Of a stretch of 44,848 bases of DNA, positions 1 to 8,660 are shown piece by piece. The stretch lies in NCBI RefSeq assembly GCF_000380165.1, contig NZ_KB904682.1, positions 142-44,989 on the forward strand, read 5' to 3'. Source of the stretch: Wenjunlia vitaminophila DSM 41686 (GTDB lineage: Bacteria; Actinomycetota; Actinomycetes; Streptomycetales; Streptomycetaceae). Numbering within the stretch: position 1 is the first letter of the stretch; each line of letters starts with the position of its first letter. Position numbers and translations under genes: made by a program. Under the pieces are notes generated by a model. The model had not been told where the DNA came from, searched no databases, and saw nothing but the letters and a program-made list of their open reading frames with translations.

Positions 1-142
1 ACGCGGGCCAGAACCCACCCATCCGGGGGTATCAACTAATCTGGCGTTGATTTTTGGTACGCTGTTGAGTTCTCAAGGAACGAACGCTTCCTTCAAGACC
101 CTTTCACCGGTCTCTCCGGGCGCTTTCCGTTCGGTGATCCAG
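1..142 (-). other. Leader of an rRNA operon (16S lies off the left edge)
   Basis: Read on the minus strand, this stretch closely resembles the 16S rRNA leader of streptomycetes as I remember it: a TGATAGAGT promoter element, a GAAGGAAGCG...TTCCTTGAG hairpin, the antitermination-like block CTTGAGAACTCAACAGCG (rc of about 61-78), AAAAATCAACGCCAGA, then AGTTGATACCCC. The 16S gene itself is not in the window. By analogy it would begin roughly 150-250 bases beyond position 1. The block around GAGAACTCAAC is the likely boxA-type antitermination and RNase III processing region. The match is from memory, not from alignment. Confidence 0.8.
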
Positions 143-148
143 ACTCTA
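143..148 (-). promoter_or_regulatory. -10 element of the proximal rRNA promoter
   Basis: TAGAGT on the minus strand inside the conserved TCTGATAGAGTCTGG block that, in streptomycete rRNA leaders, forms the -10 region of the promoter nearest 16S. I see no good -35 hexamer at 16-18 bases (GACTCA-like sequence around 166-173), which is also usual for this promoter class. Confidence 0.6.
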
Positions 149-412
149 TCAGAAGATTTCCCGACCTGAGTCCTTCTCGTTTTCGCCTTGGCCTTTCGGC
201 TTCGGCATGTCCACTACGTTAGCGCATTCCTTCGCGGCTTGCGAATTCCTGACTCGGAGGCCTTCCTCGCACTTTCCATGCCGTATCGACACGAGCGCGC
301 AAAGGTGCGCCCGAGTTGATTCGGGTCAGATCGTAAGAGGAGATTCGCGTAGTGGTTGCCGCCAGCGAGGTTCCGGGTGCACCGGCCGTCCCGCTGTCAA
401 GCGGCTCAGGCC

Positions 413-441
413 ACGTTACGCATTCAGGTCCGCGGAGTCAA
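413..441 (-). promoter_or_regulatory. Distal rRNA-operon promoter, TTGACT-N17-TAACGT
   Basis: On the minus strand a near-consensus -35 TTGACT (436-441) lies exactly 17 bases before TAACGT (413-418). It starts just after the tyrS terminator hairpin and points into the rRNA leader, so it is best read as the upstream promoter of a multi-promoter rRNA operon. A second TAACGT occurs on the minus strand near 217-222 without a convincing -35. Confidence 0.6.
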
Positions 442-447
442 GTTCGG

Positions 448-491
448 CCCTTCGCCCCGGGACGGTGGAGGCACCGTCCCGGGGCGAAGGG
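448..491 (-). terminator. tyrS terminator hairpin, 20 bp perfect stem
   Basis: Arms 448-467 and 472-491 are perfectly complementary over 20 bp around the 4-base loop 468-471. The hairpin lies 13 bases after the tyrS stop and only 6 bases before the -35 of the distal rRNA promoter. There is no U-tract on the minus strand. Confidence 0.8.
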
Positions 492-504
492 CGTCGTCCA
501 CCGG

Positions 505-1770
505 TCAGTCCGTCGCCACTTCGACGGCCGCGAGGTGCTTCTTGCCCCGGCGCAGCACCAGCCAGCGACCGTGGAGCAGGTCCTCGGGAGCTGGCACGGC
601 GTCCTCCGCGGTGACCTTGGTGTTGTTCACGTAGGCCCCGCCTTCCTTGATGGTGCGCCGGGCGGCGGACTTGCTGCTGACCAGGCCCGATTCCGCGAGG
701 AGGTCCACCACCGGAGCCAGGTTGCCCACCTTCGCGTACGGCAGTTCGGCGAGGGCGGCCGTCAGCGTGGAGCGGTCCAGGTCGGCGAGGTCCCCCTGGC
801 CGAACAGTGCCCGCGAGGCCGCGACCACCCGTTCGCAGTGGTCGGCACCGTGGACCAGGGATGTCATCTCCTCGGCCAGCGCCCGCTGGGCGGCTCGGGC
901 CGCGGGGCGTTCCCTGGTGAGCGTCTCCAGCTCCTCGATCTCCTCGCGGCTCCGGAAGCTGAAGATGCGCAGCAGCGTGGGGACGTCCCGGTCCTCGGCG
1001 TTCAGCCAGAACTGGTAGAAGGCGTACGGCGTGGTCAGCTCGGCGTCGAGCCAGATGGTGCCGCTTTCCGTCTTGCCGAACTTGGTGCCGTCCGCCTTGG
1101 TGATCAGCGGAGTGGCCAGGGCGTGGACCGATGCCCCGGTGACTCGGTGGATCAGGTCGATCCCCGCGGTCAGGTTGCCCCACTGGTCGCTGCCACCGGT
1201 CTGGAGGGTGCAGCCGTAACGGCGGTACAGCTCGAGGTAGTCCAGGCCCTGGAGGATCTGGTAGCTGAACTCGGTGTAGCTGATGCCCAGGTCGGAGTTG
1301 AGCCGACGGGCCACCGCCTCCTTGGCGATCATCTTGTTGACCCGGAAGTGCTTGCCCACGTCCCGCAGCAGCTCGATCGCCGAAAGACCGGACGTCCAGT
1401 CCAGGTTGTTGACCATGACGGCCGCGTTGGGCCCCTCGAAGGTGAGGAACGGTTCGATCTGGGACCGGACGCGCTCGACCCAGTTGGCGACGGTCTCGGG
1501 GGCGTTGAGCGCCCGCTCCGCTGTCGGCTTGGGGTCCCCGACGAGCCCGGTGGCGCCACCGACCAGGCCGAGGGGACGGTGTCCCGCCCGCTGGAAGCGG
1601 CGGAGGGTGAGGATCTGCACCATGTTGCCGATGTGCAGGCTGGGAGCAGTCGGGTCGAAACCGCAATAGACCGTGACAGGGCCGTCCGCGAGCGCCTTAC
1701 GCAGTGCGTCCTCGTCGGTGGACAGGGCCAGCAGCCCGCGCCACTTCAGCTCGTCGACGATGTCCGTCAC
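505..1770 (-). CDS. tyrS: Tyrosine--tRNA ligase
   Basis: Cytoplasmic class I aminoacyl-tRNA synthetase that charges tRNA-Tyr with tyrosine. The 421-residue product has the usual bacterial TyrRS length. Visible marks are the HIGH-type motif LHIGN at about 45-49, the tyrosine pocket region YTEFSYQ near 165-171, GGSDQWGN near 192-199, the KMSKS-type loop KFGKT at 230-234, and a C-terminal S4-like RNA-binding region from about 350 ([17 protein letters not shown]). The start is GTG at 1770, with AGGAG about 10 bases upstream. It is the last protein gene before the rRNA operon and is separated from it by a strong hairpin. The glycosylase gene lies 182 bases upstream on the same strand. Confidence 0.97.
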   Translation of the reverse strand: MTDIVDELKWRGLLALSTDEDALRKALADGPVTVYCGFDPTAPSLHIGNMVQILTLRRFQRAGHRPLGLVGGATGLVGDPKPTAERALNAPETVANWVERVRSQIEPFLTFEGPNAAVMVNNLDWTSGLSAIELLRDVGKHFRVNKMIAKEAVARRLNSDLGISYTEFSYQILQGLDYLELYRRYGCTLQTGGSDQWGNLTAGIDLIHRVTGASVHALATPLITKADGTKFGKTESGTIWLDAELTTPYAFYQFWLNAEDRDVPTLLRIFSFRSREEIEELETLTRERPAARAAQRALAEEMTSLVHGADHCERVVAASRALFGQGDLADLDRSTLTAALAELPYAKVGNLAPVVDLLAESGLVSSKSAARRTIKEGGAYVNNTKVTAEDAVPAPEDLLHGRWLVLRRGKKHLAAVEVATD

Positions 1771-1889
1771 GGGTCCGTGTCTCCTTGGGGTTCCGCTTGG
1801 TTCCTCCCGGACCGGGTGGTTCCGGGCCAGGTGCGGGGGTCCGCCCTACGAGCCTACGCGGTCGCCGCTCCGCGTCCGAGCCCGACCGT

Positions 1890-1911
1890 CCCGGGGGCGG
1901 ACACCCCCGGG
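1890..1911 (-). terminator. Possible terminator between the glycosylase gene and tyrS
   Basis: CCCGGGGG (1890-1897) and CCCCCGGG (1904-1911) form an 8 bp stem with a 6-base loop in the 182-base gap. It lies about 40 bases after the glycosylase stop, so it could end that transcript or act in the tyrS leader. There is no U-tract. Confidence 0.4.
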
Positions 1912-1952
1912 CAGGGGGTGCGCGGCCGGGGACGTGGGTCGCCGGCCGACGG

Positions 1953-2627
1953 CTACGGGGCGACCGTGCCCGCCCTGACCGGGCGCCGGCGCGGCACGTG
2001 CGGCCGGTAAGGGCTGACCGTCGGGTCCCCGGCGATCCAGAACCGCCAGGGCGTTGCGGCTCCGTCCCCGCTGAGCCCGGTGCGGGGTCCGGCCAGGACG
2101 GTGTCCGGGTCCGCAGGAGCACCGCGCAGCACCCGGAACGGGGTGTCGGTGGCGGGAACCGGGGGCGGGCAGACGTCTGCGCCGTACTGCGTGAGGTCCA
2201 CGTCGAGGGCGGTGGCCAGCCGGGCCGGCCCCTTGGCCAGCTCACTGTCCCTGCGGGCGGTGGGGCGGCGGCCACGCGCCTGTTCGACCCCTCGGATGAT
2301 CTCCCCCGCGCGCAGCAGCACTCCGGACGCCTTGTCCTCCGGTCCGCAGACCAGGTTCAGGCAGTGCCACATGCCGTAGGTGAAGTAGACGTAGGCGTGC
2401 CCCGGGGGGCCGAACATGGCGGCGTTGCGGTCCGTGCGTCCGCGGTACGCGTGCGACCCGGGGTCGTCCGCTCCGTCGTACGCCTCGACCTCGGTCAACC
2501 GCAGTTCGATCGGGCCCCGTGGGGTCGTCCGGACCAGGACCCTGCCGAGGAGGTCCCGGGCCACCTCGGTGACGTGGCGGTCGAAGAAGGTCCGGTCCAG
2601 GGGGGTACGGTCGAGTTCGTCGGGCAT
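1953..2627 (-). CDS. DNA-3-methyladenine glycosylase (AAG/MPG family)
   Basis: Base-excision repair enzyme that removes alkylated purines from DNA. The 224-residue product shows family blocks in order: [11 protein letters not shown] near the N-terminus, [25 protein letters not shown] with the catalytic-site EAY and SHAY(R)GRT elements, [33 protein letters not shown], and [12 protein letters not shown] near the C-terminal third. The reading frame is open far upstream, but family homology begins only at the ATG at 2627 ([19 protein letters not shown]), so I place the start there. No strong ribosome site is visible. It is divergent from Spo0M with about 160 bases between them. Confidence 0.9.
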   Translation of the reverse strand: MPDELDRTPLDRTFFDRHVTEVARDLLGRVLVRTTPRGPIELRLTEVEAYDGADDPGSHAYRGRTDRNAAMFGPPGHAYVYFTYGMWHCLNLVCGPEDKASGVLLRAGEIIRGVEQARGRRPTARRDSELAKGPARLATALDVDLTQYGADVCPPPVPATDTPFRVLRGAPADPDTVLAGPRTGLSGDGAATPWRFWIAGDPTVSPYRPHVPRRRPVRAGTVAP

Positions 2628-2773
2628 GCCGGCGAGGTTAGTGCAACGCTGCCCCGCGCCGACGTCGGCCCGGGCTGCCACGGCGGGCGGGGCCGAGCGG
2701 AACCACGCGGGCTGTTTCGACGTGTGTGGCGTGTATACAGTGCGCCAGGGTTGAGTAACCGAGTGTCGCAGTC

Positions 2774-2780
2774 GAGAGGA
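2774..2780 (+). promoter_or_regulatory. Ribosome binding site fixing the spo0M GTG start
   Basis: GAGAGGA ends 6 bases before the GTG at 2787. The reading frame runs open for about 1.1 kb upstream, so this site decides the start. Confidence 0.75.
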
Positions 2781-2786
2781 ACGAAC

Positions 2787-3569
2787 GTGGGCTTCAAGAA
2801 GCTGCTTGCCAGTCTGGGCGCCGGTGGCGCCTCGGTGGAGACCGTCCTGACCGAGCCCAACGTCGTTCCCGGCGGAGTGGTGCAGGGAGAGATCCGGATC
2901 CAGGGCGGTTCGGTGGCCCAGCAGGTCGAGGGTCTCTCGGTCGGCCTCCAGGCGCGCGTCGAGGTCGAGTCCGGGGACGGCGAGTACCAGCAGGACGTGC
3001 AGTTCCACAAGCAGCGACTCGGCGGCGCCTTCGAGGTACGGGCCAACGAGGTCCACACGGTGCCGTTCGGGCTGGAGATCCCCTGGGAGACCCCGATCAC
3101 GATGTTCGAGGGCAGGCACCTCACCGGAATGAACGTGGGGGTGGTCACCGAGCTGGAGATCGCCCGTGCGGTGGACTCCGGGGACCTCGATCCGGTCAAC
3201 GTGCACCCGCTGCCGGCCCAGCAGGCCGTCCTGGACGCGTTCGGCTCCCTGGGGTTCCGCTTCAAGAGCGCGGACCTGGAGCGGGGCCGGGTGCACGGGA
3301 CCAGGCAGGGGTTGCCGTTCTACCAGGAGATCGAGTTCCACGCGCCGTCGCAGTTCCGCGGGCTGAACCAGGTGGAGCTGACCTTCGTGGCGGACTCCCG
3401 GGAGATGGACGTGGTGCTGGAGATGGACAAGAAGCCCGGTCTGTTCTCCGAGGGGAGTGACTCCTACCGTGCGTTCAAGATGCCGCTGAACGGCTTCCAG
3501 AACACCGACTGGACGGCCTACCTCAACCAGTGGATCTCCGAGGTCGGTGGGCGCCGCAACTGGTTCTGA
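2787..3569 (+). CDS. Sporulation-control protein Spo0M family
   Basis: Arrestin-like Spo0M family protein of 260 residues. In Bacillus the family influences sporulation; in actinobacteria its role is not settled. The sequence starts [21 protein letters not shown], then shows the family's beta-sandwich pattern: [31 protein letters not shown], the [12 protein letters not shown] motif, a middle linker, and a second sandwich ending in [14 protein letters not shown]. There is no signal peptide or membrane segment, so it is likely cytoplasmic. The start is GTG at 2787 with a good ribosome site. A stem-loop follows at 3627-3659, so it is probably transcribed alone. Confidence 0.85.
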   Translation: MGFKKLLASLGAGGASVETVLTEPNVVPGGVVQGEIRIQGGSVAQQVEGLSVGLQARVEVESGDGEYQQDVQFHKQRLGGAFEVRANEVHTVPFGLEIPWETPITMFEGRHLTGMNVGVVTELEIARAVDSGDLDPVNVHPLPAQQAVLDAFGSLGFRFKSADLERGRVHGTRQGLPFYQEIEFHAPSQFRGLNQVELTFVADSREMDVVLEMDKKPGLFSEGSDSYRAFKMPLNGFQNTDWTAYLNQWISEVGGRRNWF

Positions 3570-3626
3570 GCCGGGCCGGCGATCATCGCCGCGTGCGGCG
3601 CGTCGGTCGGGGAGTCGTCACGGTCA

Positions 3627-3659
3627 GGGGGCGTGGTCGCCGGGTGCGATCACGCCCCC
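3627..3659 (+). terminator. Terminator after spo0M
   Basis: A 14 bp stem (3627-3640 with 3646-3659, one G-U pair) around the loop CGGGT lies 57 bases after the spo0M stop and before the PEBP ribosome site. The following bases are CTTGG, with only a trace of a U-run. Confidence 0.6.
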
Positions 3660-3727
3660 CTTGGTGTCGGGCGGGTCTAGGGTGACTGCTGACCACCGAG
3701 TCCCGCACTTCCCCGGGAGGACTGACC

Positions 3728-4261
3728 GTGACCGAGTCGAACCGGCCCCCGCTCCCCCACGACTTCCTGCCCCCGGTGCCGTCGTTCACCGTGGTCAGTG
3801 ACGACCTGGTACCGGGGGCGGTACTGGCTGACGCGCAGGTCCACGCGAAGGGGAACACGTCCCCGCACCTGCGCTGGGAGGGGTTCCCGGAGCAGACCCG
3901 CAGTTTCGCCGTGAGCTGTTTCGACCCTGACGCGCCGACCGGCAGCGGGTTCTGGCACTGGGTGCTCTTCGACGTCCCGGCGACGGTGACCGAGCTCCCG
4001 GCGGGCGCGGGCAGCGCGGGCTTCGTGGGGCTCCCCGACGGGGCGGTGCACGCCCGGAACGACTACGGGACCAGGGACTTCGGTGGCGCCGCGCCGCCCG
4101 CGGGGGACCCGGCGCACCGGTACATCTTCACCGTGTACGCGGTGGACACCGACACGCTGGGGGTGGGCGCGGACGCCTCGCCCGCTGCGGTCGGCTTCAA
4201 CCTGCGCTTCCACACGTTGGCCCGGGCGCACGTGATCGGCGAGTACGCGACGCCGGAATGA
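3728..4261 (+). CDS. PEBP family protein (YbhB/YbcL type, Raf kinase inhibitor-like)
   Basis: 177-residue phosphatidylethanolamine-binding-protein fold. The family binds anionic ligands or phospholipid headgroups; its bacterial function is poorly defined. Family signatures visible are [13 protein letters not shown] near 45, the ligand-pocket block [26 protein letters not shown] (the DPDAP and HW motifs), [30 protein letters not shown] with the GxxPP and GxHRYxF-type motif, and a conserved C-terminus around [12 protein letters not shown]. No signal peptide is seen. The start is GTG at 3728 with GGGAGGA about 6 bases upstream. It appears to be monocistronic. Confidence 0.92.
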   Translation: MTESNRPPLPHDFLPPVPSFTVVSDDLVPGAVLADAQVHAKGNTSPHLRWEGFPEQTRSFAVSCFDPDAPTGSGFWHWVLFDVPATVTELPAGAGSAGFVGLPDGAVHARNDYGTRDFGGAAPPAGDPAHRYIFTVYAVDTDTLGVGADASPAAVGFNLRFHTLARAHVIGEYATPE

Positions 4262-4657
4262 GAAAACCCGTTGCGGGTACGGCCCGGTGACGGCACAGTA
4301 GGCCTGTTCGACGCACACCTCATGGTCGTCGGGCAGTCGGCACCGCAGTGGCGGGGCGGACGGAGCCGTGAGAACCGGCTCGGTCCGCTGCCGGAGCCTC
4401 GGTCGTCAACCGGGCGTCCGCGCCGACTGCCGTCCCCTTCCGGTGCGCCCCGGTCGGGTGCCCCGGTTCGTGGGTGGCGATCCACCTCGTCGTCGTTCCC
4501 GCGCGGTTCGGCCGTGCTCCCGTTGCTTCCCCCGCACCTGGCCTGATCTGTGCCCACGTCCTGTCCGCCGGGAAATTGCGTTGTTCGGGGCCTGGCGCGC
4601 TCGGCACAGTGGAGTCACCTCGCCAGGGGGCGGGGCGGGTCCGTGGAGGTGGGCAGG
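4262..4657. other. Gene-free gap between PEBP and HNH genes
   Basis: 396 bases. Apart from a short ACCCG/CGGGT hairpin at about 4266-4278 just after the PEBP stop, I see no clear promoter, RNA gene or coding potential. Open frames here are short and not protein-like. Confidence 0.4.
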
Positions 4658-5161
4658 GTGCAGCAGACGTTGGTCCTCAACGCGAGCTTCGAGCCGCTGG
4701 CGACGGTGTCCCTGCGGCGCGCGGTGGTGCTGGTGCTCCAGGACAAGGCGGTGGTGGAGCAGGAGCATCCGGGGCTGCGGTTGCGTGCCGCGACGGTGGA
4801 GCTGCCGGTGCCCCGGGTGATCCGACTCTGCCGGTACGTCCGGGTGCCGTTCCGACAACGGGCGGCCTGGTCGCGGCGCGGCGTGCTGGTGCGGGACCGG
4901 CACCGGTGCGCGTACTGCGGACGCCGGGCGACCACCGTCGACCACCTGGTACCGCGCTCCCGGGGTGGCGCCGACTCCTGGCTGAACACGGTGGCGGCCT
5001 GCGCGGCGGACAACCAGCGCAAGGCGGACCGCACGCCGGAACAGGCGGGGATGACCCTGCTCAGCGCCCCGTTCGAGCCGACCCCGGGGGACGCTCTGGT
5101 GCTGGCGTTGGGCCTGGCTGAGCCGGACGCGCTGCCACGGTGGCTGGCGGTGTCCGCGTAG
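4658..5161 (+). CDS. HNH endonuclease
   Basis: 167-residue protein of the small actinobacterial HNH nuclease group. It is probably a DNA-binding nuclease; the substrate is unknown. It begins MQQTLVLNASFEPLATVSLRRA, a conserved start for this group. The HNH module is complete: CxxC zinc ligands C84 and C87, catalytic D95-H96, N110 (SWLN), a third Cys in AACAADN and the terminal DNQRK. The GTG at 4658 is preceded 7 bases upstream by GGAGGT, which decides the start over upstream in-frame codons. No methyltransferase or toxin partner is adjacent, so nothing suggests restriction or defence. Confidence 0.88.
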   Translation: MQQTLVLNASFEPLATVSLRRAVVLVLQDKAVVEQEHPGLRLRAATVELPVPRVIRLCRYVRVPFRQRAAWSRRGVLVRDRHRCAYCGRRATTVDHLVPRSRGGADSWLNTVAACAADNQRKADRTPEQAGMTLLSAPFEPTPGDALVLALGLAEPDALPRWLAVSA

Positions 5162-5198
5162 CGGTCGCCAGGGGGCGGTTCGGGGCCGTGCACGACGT

Positions 5199-5228
5199 CG
5201 GGCCCGCCCCCGGTCGGGGGCGGGCCCG
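5199..5228. terminator. Bidirectional terminator between convergent genes
   Basis: A 13 bp perfect GC stem (5199-5211 with 5216-5228) with a GGTC loop sits in the 90-base gap between the HNH gene and the oppositely oriented beta-propeller gene. Confidence 0.75.
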
Positions 5229-5251
5229 GCGGTCCGCGTCCGGGCGGTGGG

Positions 5252-7207
5252 TCACTTGGGGCCGAAGGCGACGACCCTGGGGTTGTAGCTGGAGGCGTAC
5301 GCCTCCACGCCGAATATCAGGTCACCCTTGAGTACGAGCTGGTTGAAGTCCAGCGACGTCATCACCGAGGAACCCGAGGGGAAGGAACCGCCCTCGGTCT
5401 GCTTGCCGGAGTCCAGGGCGATGCTGACGAGCTTCCCCGAGGTGTCGTAACCGCCTTCCTTCGCGGCCACCACCGAGGTGTCGTTGACCGCGAGGATCTG
5501 GGCGCCCTTCTCGGCGGTCCCGATGTCCTGGTGCCACTTCTCCGCGCCGGTGGTCAGGTCGAAGGCGGCCACCGTGGCACTCTTGCCGCTGCTGCCCTTG
5601 CCCACGGCGGTCACCATGGTGGTGCCGGTGAAGTAGTACCTGGGGAGTCGGCCGAGCACCGAGGTCCGGTCGGGCAGGTTGCCGAACGCCTGGGCCATGG
5701 GTATCTGCCGGCCCGGCTTGCCCTTGGCGTCGAACGCCACGATGTTGCCGCGGGCGGCGGCACTGCCCTCGTTGACCAGGGCGACGGCGGGGGCGGCGGA
5801 GAGTATGGAGACCTTGGTCTGTGAGTCACCGGGCGCGGAGTAGGTCCACAGGCTCTTGCGGCCGTTGTTGAGGTCCAGCGAGTGGATGACGGTCTTGTCG
5901 GAGTCGAAACAGGTCTGCTCGACGAGGACCGCCGTCGGGGTGGCCTCACCGGTGATGTTGCAGTACTCCTTGCCACCGGCGTCCCAGTTCTTCTTGCCGG
6001 CGTCGAGCGAGTAGGAGAAGACCATCTCGGCGGTGATGGCGAAGACCCGGTTGTTCTTCTCGTCGATGGCGACGTCGCCGTAGTCGCCGTCCTCCGCACC
6101 GGGCTTGACGTCCTTGAACCACACGGGGCGGCCGGTCTTGGTGTCGATGATGGTCAGCAGGGTGCACGGGTGGAAGGACTCCGCGCTCGCCTTGCGGAAC
6201 AGCACCGCGGCCTTGCCGTCGGAGGTGATCTCGTCGGACATGTAGCAGGGCACGGCGTTGGACTCGGGGGCCTCGACGTCCCAGGCCTTCTCGCCGGTCT
6301 TCAGGTCGTAGGCGGTGATGGACTGCTCGTCGCCGAGGATGAAGTTGTTCCCGGACAGCCAGTTGCCCACCAGGCCGGTGGATGACGAGGGAGAGGTGTC
6401 CGCGGCGGTCTTGGCCTTCCACAGCGTGGTTCGGTCGGGCTCGAGTTGGAACGTGCTGGTGCTCAGCGCCAGCCCGTCCTTCCCCTCGTTCTCGTTGCCC
6501 TTCTTCTCCGGGTCGTCCGTCGACGGCCCGCCGTTCTGGCCGCTGGTCGTGCCGCCGGTCTTCGCCTCGTCGTCCTTGCCGTCGTCGCCGGTGAGGACGA
6601 CGACCGCGCCGATCGCCAGGGCGAGCGCCACGACACCGCCGACGACGCCGAGGACCACCCCGTTCTTCCGGCCGCCCCCGCCGCCCGTGGGTGAGGGAGG
6701 CGTCGGGTAGCCCGGCTGCTGGGGGTAGCCGCCGCCCCAGCCTGGCTGGCCCGGTACGCCTGGCTGGCCCGGTACGCCTGGCTGGCCCGGTACGCCTGGC
6801 TGGCCGTACGGCGCCGGCTGCGGGTAGCCGTACCCCGGCTGGGGCTGGGGCGTGCCGTACCCCGGCGGGGGCGGAGGGGCGCCGTAACCGGACTGGGGTT
6901 GCGGGTATCCGTACCCTCCGGGCTGGGCGGGCGGTGCCGGCGGCGGGGGTGTCGCCGGTGCGCCGGGCGTCGCCGGAGGGGGCGGTCCCGTCCAGGCCTG
7001 CGTCGGGGCGTAGTGCGCTCCGGCGCCGGGCGGGGGCTCCGGTGGCTGGCCGAACTGGCCTGCCGCTGGTGGCGGCGGGGGCGGCTGTTGTCCGGACTGC
7101 CCCGGTGGCGGGGGCGGATCGCTCGGGCCCGTCCACGCCTGCGTCGGGGCGTAGTGCCCGTCGGGCTGGTCGTTCTGCCCGTGGGTGCCATGTGGTTGGT
7201 CGGCCAT
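5252..7207 (-). CDS. Membrane-anchored PQQ-type beta-propeller protein with proline-rich N-terminus
   Basis: 651 residues in three parts. Residues 1-180 are a low-complexity Pro/Gln/Gly/Tyr region, probably cytoplasmic, with HYAPTQAWTGP twice (18-28 and 65-75) and GQPGVP repeats at about 135-152. Residues 183-207 are one hydrophobic membrane segment, followed by an acidic, Gly-rich linker. From about 255 to the end is a PQQ/pyrrolo-quinoline-like beta-propeller with repeated ITAYDLKTGEKAWD- and VAAFDLTTGAEKWHQD-type blades, presumably outside the cell. The architecture suits a cell-surface sensor or scaffold. No enzyme active site is evident. Similar proline-rich N-termini occur on actinobacterial membrane proteins and Ser/Thr kinases. 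Start ATG at 7207. Confidence 0.85.
   Translation of the reverse strand: MADQPHGTHGQNDQPDGHYAPTQAWTGPSDPPPPPGQSGQQPPPPPPAAGQFGQPPEPPPGAGAHYAPTQAWTGPPPPATPGAPATPPPPAPPAQPGGYGYPQPQSGYGAPPPPPGYGTPQPQPGYGYPQPAPYGQPGVPGQPGVPGQPGVPGQPGWGGGYPQQPGYPTPPSPTGGGGGRKNGVVLGVVGGVVALALAIGAVVVLTGDDGKDDEAKTGGTTSGQNGGPSTDDPEKKGNENEGKDGLALSTSTFQLEPDRTTLWKAKTAADTSPSSSTGLVGNWLSGNNFILGDEQSITAYDLKTGEKAWDVEAPESNAVPCYMSDEITSDGKAAVLFRKASAESFHPCTLLTIIDTKTGRPVWFKDVKPGAEDGDYGDVAIDEKNNRVFAITAEMVFSYSLDAGKKNWDAGGKEYCNITGEATPTAVLVEQTCFDSDKTVIHSLDLNNGRKSLWTYSAPGDSQTKVSILSAAPAVALVNEGSAAARGNIVAFDAKGKPGRQIPMAQAFGNLPDRTSVLGRLPRYYFTGTTMVTAVGKGSSGKSATVAAFDLTTGAEKWHQDIGTAEKGAQILAVNDTSVVAAKEGGYDTSGKLVSIALDSGKQTEGGSFPSGSSVMTSLDFNQLVLKGDLIFGVEAYASSYNPRVVAFGPK
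6741..6805 (-). repeat. 18-bp in-frame tandem repeat encoding GQPGVP
   Basis: Three identical 18-base units (6741-6758, 6759-6776, 6777-6794) plus a partial fourth lie within the proline-rich N-terminal part of the beta-propeller gene. Identity at the DNA level suggests recent slippage, so copy number may vary between strains. Confidence 0.85.
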
Positions 7208-7500
7208 GTCCCCGTTCCCGTTTCATCCCCGTGTTGCGGCCTGCTCGGTGAGTCCTCACCACGCCGCTTGCACCGCGAGCCAACAGGGCCTTCCGCCGGG
7301 GGCCCGGTGACTCGCGGCGCGGCCGGCCAGGTCAGGACCCCCGGGAAGGCACAATATGGATCCCCCGCATGGTAGCGAGGGTTCCACCTCAGGGCTGAAC
7401 GGGCATGGGCGTCGGCGGAAACGGTGACGGGAACGAGACACACGCCGGCGCGTGGATTCCGTTATGTGGGCTTCCGTCGGGGTGCGTGATGGGTCGTCGC

Positions 7501-7791
7501 TCACTCGTTGTCAGTGACGGCGTCGATGCGCTGGGCGAGCTGGATGTCGAGTTCGGTGAGGCCTCCCACGGAGTGGGTGCTCACGGCGAAGTGCAGGGTC
7601 CGCCAGCGGATGTCGATGTCCGGGTGGTGGTCCATCTCCTCGGCCACCCGGGCGACCTCGTCGACGACGGCGATGGCTGCGGGGAAGTCACGGGCCTGCA
7701 CGGTGCGGCGCAGGGTGTCGCCGTCGCGCCGCCACTGCGGGAGCCGGGCGAGGTGGCTGGTGAGCTGGTCTTCGGTCAGTTTCTCTGGCAT
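7501..7791 (-). CDS. 4a-hydroxytetrahydrobiopterin dehydratase (PCD/DCoH family)
   Basis: 96-residue pterin-4a-carbinolamine dehydratase, the usual size. The conserved active-site block EEMDHHPDIDIRW (the HHP at 55-57) and the later THSVGGLTELD carry the histidines used in dehydration of 4a-carbinolamine. In bacteria lacking phenylalanine hydroxylase the protein may act in other pterin or molybdopterin recycling. It lies 12 bases downstream of the TauE/SafE permease gene on the same strand, so the two are probably co-transcribed. Confidence 0.92.
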   Translation of the reverse strand: MPEKLTEDQLTSHLARLPQWRRDGDTLRRTVQARDFPAAIAVVDEVARVAEEMDHHPDIDIRWRTLHFAVSTHSVGGLTELDIQLAQRIDAVTDNE

Positions 7792-7803
7792 GGGCCCAGC
7801 CTC

Positions 7804-8571
7804 TCAGCCGAGCACCAGTTTCGCGACGGCGACGAGGCCGACGACGACGATGACGCCGCGCAGCACCGTGGGGGACAGCCGCCGGCCGATCTTCGCGCCG
7901 ATCTGTCCGCCGATGGCCGCTCCGACGGCGAGCAGGCCCACGGCGCTCCAGTCGAAGTCGGCCACGAAGAGGAAGACCACGGCGGCGACCCCGTTGACGA
8001 TCAAGGCCAGGACGTTCTTGATCGCATTGATCCGCTGGATGTCCTCGGTGAGGGCGAGCCCCATCATGCCGAGCAGCAGGACGCCCTGGGCGGCACCGAA
8101 GTAGCCGCCGTAGATCCCACAGAGCCCGATGCCCACGGTGAGCAGGGGCCCACCGTAGTGGGAGGGTTCGGTGCCGTCGCGTTCCCGGCGGGCCGCGACG
8201 GCGCGGGCGAGACGGGGTTGTAGGACCACCAGGACCAGGGCGATGCAGATCAGGGCCGGAACGATGGCGTCGAACGCCGCGGAGGGGAGTTGGATCAGCA
8301 GGAAGGCGCCGGTGAGGCCGCCGAGCAGGGAGGCGGTCCCGAACCGCAGGACCCTGGAGCGCTGGCCGACGAGTTCGCGACGGTACCCCACGGCGCCGCT
8401 GACCGAGCCGGGGACCAGGCCCAGGGTGTTGGAGACGTTGGCGGTGATCGGCGGGAGGCCGACGGCGAGCAGCACCGGGAAGGTGATCAGCGTGCCGGAG
8501 CCGACGATGACGTTGATCGTCCCGGCACCGATGCCCGCGGTGAGGACCGCGAGCGCTTCCAGGACGGTCAT
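7804..8571 (-). CDS. TauE/SafE family membrane transporter
   Basis: 255-residue integral membrane protein of the TauE/SafE (DUF81) family, associated with export or uptake of sulfonates, sulfite or other small anions. The N-terminus (VLTAGIGAGTINVIVGSGTLITFPVLLAVGLPP) is the first family repeat with its glycine-rich GxGGG-like turn. The second repeat begins near GIGLCGIYGGYFGAAQGVLLLGMMGL. About seven or eight hydrophobic segments are visible. The substrate cannot be told from the sequence. Start ATG at 8571. It is the first gene of a likely two-gene unit with the dehydratase. Confidence 0.88.
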   Translation of the reverse strand: MTVLEALAVLTAGIGAGTINVIVGSGTLITFPVLLAVGLPPITANVSNTLGLVPGSVSGAVGYRRELVGQRSRVLRFGTASLLGGLTGAFLLIQLPSAAFDAIVPALICIALVLVVLQPRLARAVAARRERDGTEPSHYGGPLLTVGIGLCGIYGGYFGAAQGVLLLGMMGLALTEDIQRINAIKNVLALIVNGVAAVVFLFVADFDWSAVGLLAVGAAIGGQIGAKIGRRLSPTVLRGVIVVVGLVAVAKLVLG

Positions 8572-8660
8572 GCTGCCCCTCTTCGCTGGTTCTGGGATCG
8601 TCGCAGGGTGCCTCGATCATGCCCGAAGAGGGACGGCGTGGCGGCTGGGGGGGCGGGAGG

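Noticed and set aside
352-2010. A 552-codon open frame on the plus strand opposite tyrS
   Set aside because: It is the antisense of a clear TyrRS gene. High GC produces long mirror frames; the product is low-complexity Gly/Val/Arg-rich with no family signal.
2714-2740. GTGTATACAG as a -10 for spo0M
   Set aside because: TATACA looks attractive, but the only -35-like sequence is 12 bases upstream, too close for a standard promoter.
4658-5161. HNH nuclease as part of a restriction or defence system
   Set aside because: No methyltransferase, helicase, toxin or mobile genes are nearby. The protein belongs to a widespread chromosomal HNH group.
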